DNA of 7,631 nt from Gemmatimonadaceae bacterium (GTDB taxonomy: Bacteria; Gemmatimonadota; Gemmatimonadetes; Gemmatimonadales; Gemmatimonadaceae). The stretch is from positions 1 through 7,631 of the forward strand of contig JADGGM010000127.1 in the NCBI GenBank assembly GCA_019689955.1, in the 5' to 3' direction. Below the pieces are notes generated by a model that was not told where the DNA came from, did no database searches, and saw only the letters and a program-made list of their open reading frames with translations. Positions 6,765-7,631 of the stretch are shown here, piece by piece. The position numbers and the translations under genes are program-made. Positions within the stretch are counted from its first letter, which is position 1, and each line of letters begins with the position of its first letter.

Positions 6765-7631
6765 TCAGGCCGGCCGGCTCGCTTCCTCGTAGCGCCAGCC
6801 GAGCGCCCGGGCCACGCCGCGCGCCACGCGCTCGAACGCCGCGGCCGCGGGGCTTTCAGGGCGCGCGGCCATGGTCGGGCGGCCGGCGTCTCCCTCATCG
6901 ATGATCCCGTCGTCGAACGGGATCTCGCCCAGGCAGGGGACCGCGAGCTCGCGGGCGAGCGCGGGGCCGGCGCCGTGCCCGAACGCTCCCGTCATGTTCT
7001 CGACCACGCCGAGCACGGGGACGTCGAGCGAGCGGAACATCTCGATCGCCTTGCGCGCCTCCGCCGCCGCGACGCGCGGGGGTTGCGTCACCACCACGGC
7101 GCCGGAGAGCGCCACCGCCTGGCCGAGGCTGAGCGGCACGTCCCCCGTCCCCGGCGGAAGGTCGACGACAAGCACGTCGAGCTGCGGCCACGCCACGCCG
7201 CGCGCGAACTGCTTCACCGCCTTCGACACCATCGGACCGCGCCAGATCGCCGGCGAGCCTTCGCCGATGAAGAAGCCGAAGCTGATGATCGGGAGCCCGT
7301 GCGCGTGGAGCGGGACGATGTGCTTGTCCGGCGTCATGCGCACTTGCGCGGCGCCGTCTTCGAGCCCGACGAGGATCGGGATGCTCGGCCCGTAGATGTC
7401 GGCGTCGAGGAGCCCGACGCGGAGCCCGTCGCGCGCGAGCGCGAGGGCGAGGTTCACGGCCACGGTGCTCTTGCCCACGCCCCCTTTCCCCGCGCCCACG
7501 GCGACGACGTGCCGCACGCTCGCCAGGCGCACCTGATCGGCCCAGGGGTCCGGCGCCGCGCGCGCGCCGTGCGGCGCCGGCCGCGCGGCGCGCGGGGGGC
7601 CGGGGGCCCCCCCCCCCCCCCGCGCGGCCCG
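6765..7631 (-). CDS. mrp: Mrp/ApbC-type P-loop ATPase, Fe-S cluster carrier family, N-terminus outside the window
   Basis: Mrp/ApbC proteins are cytoplasmic, dimeric ATPases that carry Fe-S clusters to target enzymes. Counting from the GTG at 7532, the deviant Walker A GKGGVGKST is at 15-23, the DADIYGPS motif at 43-50, and VVDLPPGTGD at 122-131; all are diagnostic of the family. The GTG is not the likely start. The frame stays open to base 7631, and the codons just upstream read DPWADQ, which fits the usual run-in to this domain. Before that comes an Ala/Pro/Gly/Arg-rich linker, and a DUF59-type N-terminal domain may lie outside the window. The loop after VVENM (177-180), which in classic Mrp carries CPHC, is shortened here to TGAFGHG with no cysteine. 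The only cysteine in the domain is C200. The gene is convergent with the VOC gene and its promoter is not visible. Confidence 0.93.
   Translation of the reverse strand, partial: RAARGGGGAPGPPRAARPAPHGARAAPDPWADQVRLASVRHVVAVGAGKGGVGKSTVAVNLALALARDGLRVGLLDADIYGPSIPILVGLEDGAAQVRMTPDKHIVPLHAHGLPIISFGFFIGEGSPAIWRGPMVSKAVKQFARGVAWPQLDVLVVDLPPGTGDVPLSLGQAVALSGAVVVTQPPRVAAAEARKAIEMFRSLDVPVLGVVENMTGAFGHGAGPALARELAVPCLGEIPFDDGIIDEGDAGRPTMAARPESPAAAAFERVARGVARALGWRYEEASRPA
7607..7621. repeat. C15 homopolymer run in a low-complexity window end
   Basis: Fifteen consecutive C residues follow GGGGG (7602-7606), inside about 80 bases made almost only of G and C. It falls in the open frame of the Mrp gene and would encode a poly-glycine stretch in its linker. 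Homopolymers this long are prone to sequencing and assembly error, so the reading frame upstream of the Mrp domain should not be trusted here. Confidence 0.85.

Overview
The window is a very GC-rich (by eye about 70%), densely packed bacterial stretch. Its gene complement is a CopB-type metal ATPase, a Met/His-rich envelope protein, MgtE, a secreted M1-type metallopeptidase, a CatE-like two-domain VOC protein and an Mrp-type P-loop ATPase. This fits an environmental Gram-negative bacterium. Signal peptides and a predicted beta-strand-rich outer-membrane-like protein support a diderm envelope. My best guess is a Gemmatimonadota-like lineage, but that rests on general style, since no rRNA or other marker is present. 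The window contains no tRNA, rRNA, CRISPR array or insertion sequence, and no gap above 300 bases.

Layout. (1) Bases 1-1997, plus strand: the C-terminal end of a P1B-3 (CopB-like) metal-exporting ATPase, then after 42 bases an uncharacterised exported protein with Met/His-rich segments at both ends. The two look like one copper-handling operon. (2) Bases 2175-3581, plus strand: a complete MgtE magnesium channel. (3) Bases 3612-5546, minus strand: an exported M1-family zinc metallopeptidase, convergent with mgtE. Only 30 bases separate the two stop codons, and a long GC hairpin spans the mgtE stop codon. (4) Bases 5547-5701: a 155-base divergent intergenic region. (5) Bases 5702-6685, plus strand: a tandem-VOC protein resembling CatE catechol 2,3-dioxygenases. 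(6) Bases 6765-7631, minus strand: the ATPase domain of an Mrp/ApbC-type Fe-S carrier, cut by the window end and without the usual CxxC loop. The last bases are low-complexity and include a C15 run.

How the genes relate. Only the first two look functionally coupled: an inner-membrane Cu pump and a periplasm/outer-membrane protein with copper-ligand-type sequences. The others are housekeeping or catabolic genes in single-gene or convergent/divergent units. The most noteworthy item is the Met/His-rich protein at 567-1997, a candidate uncharacterised outer-membrane partner in copper handling. I saw no evidence for a defence system or mobile element.
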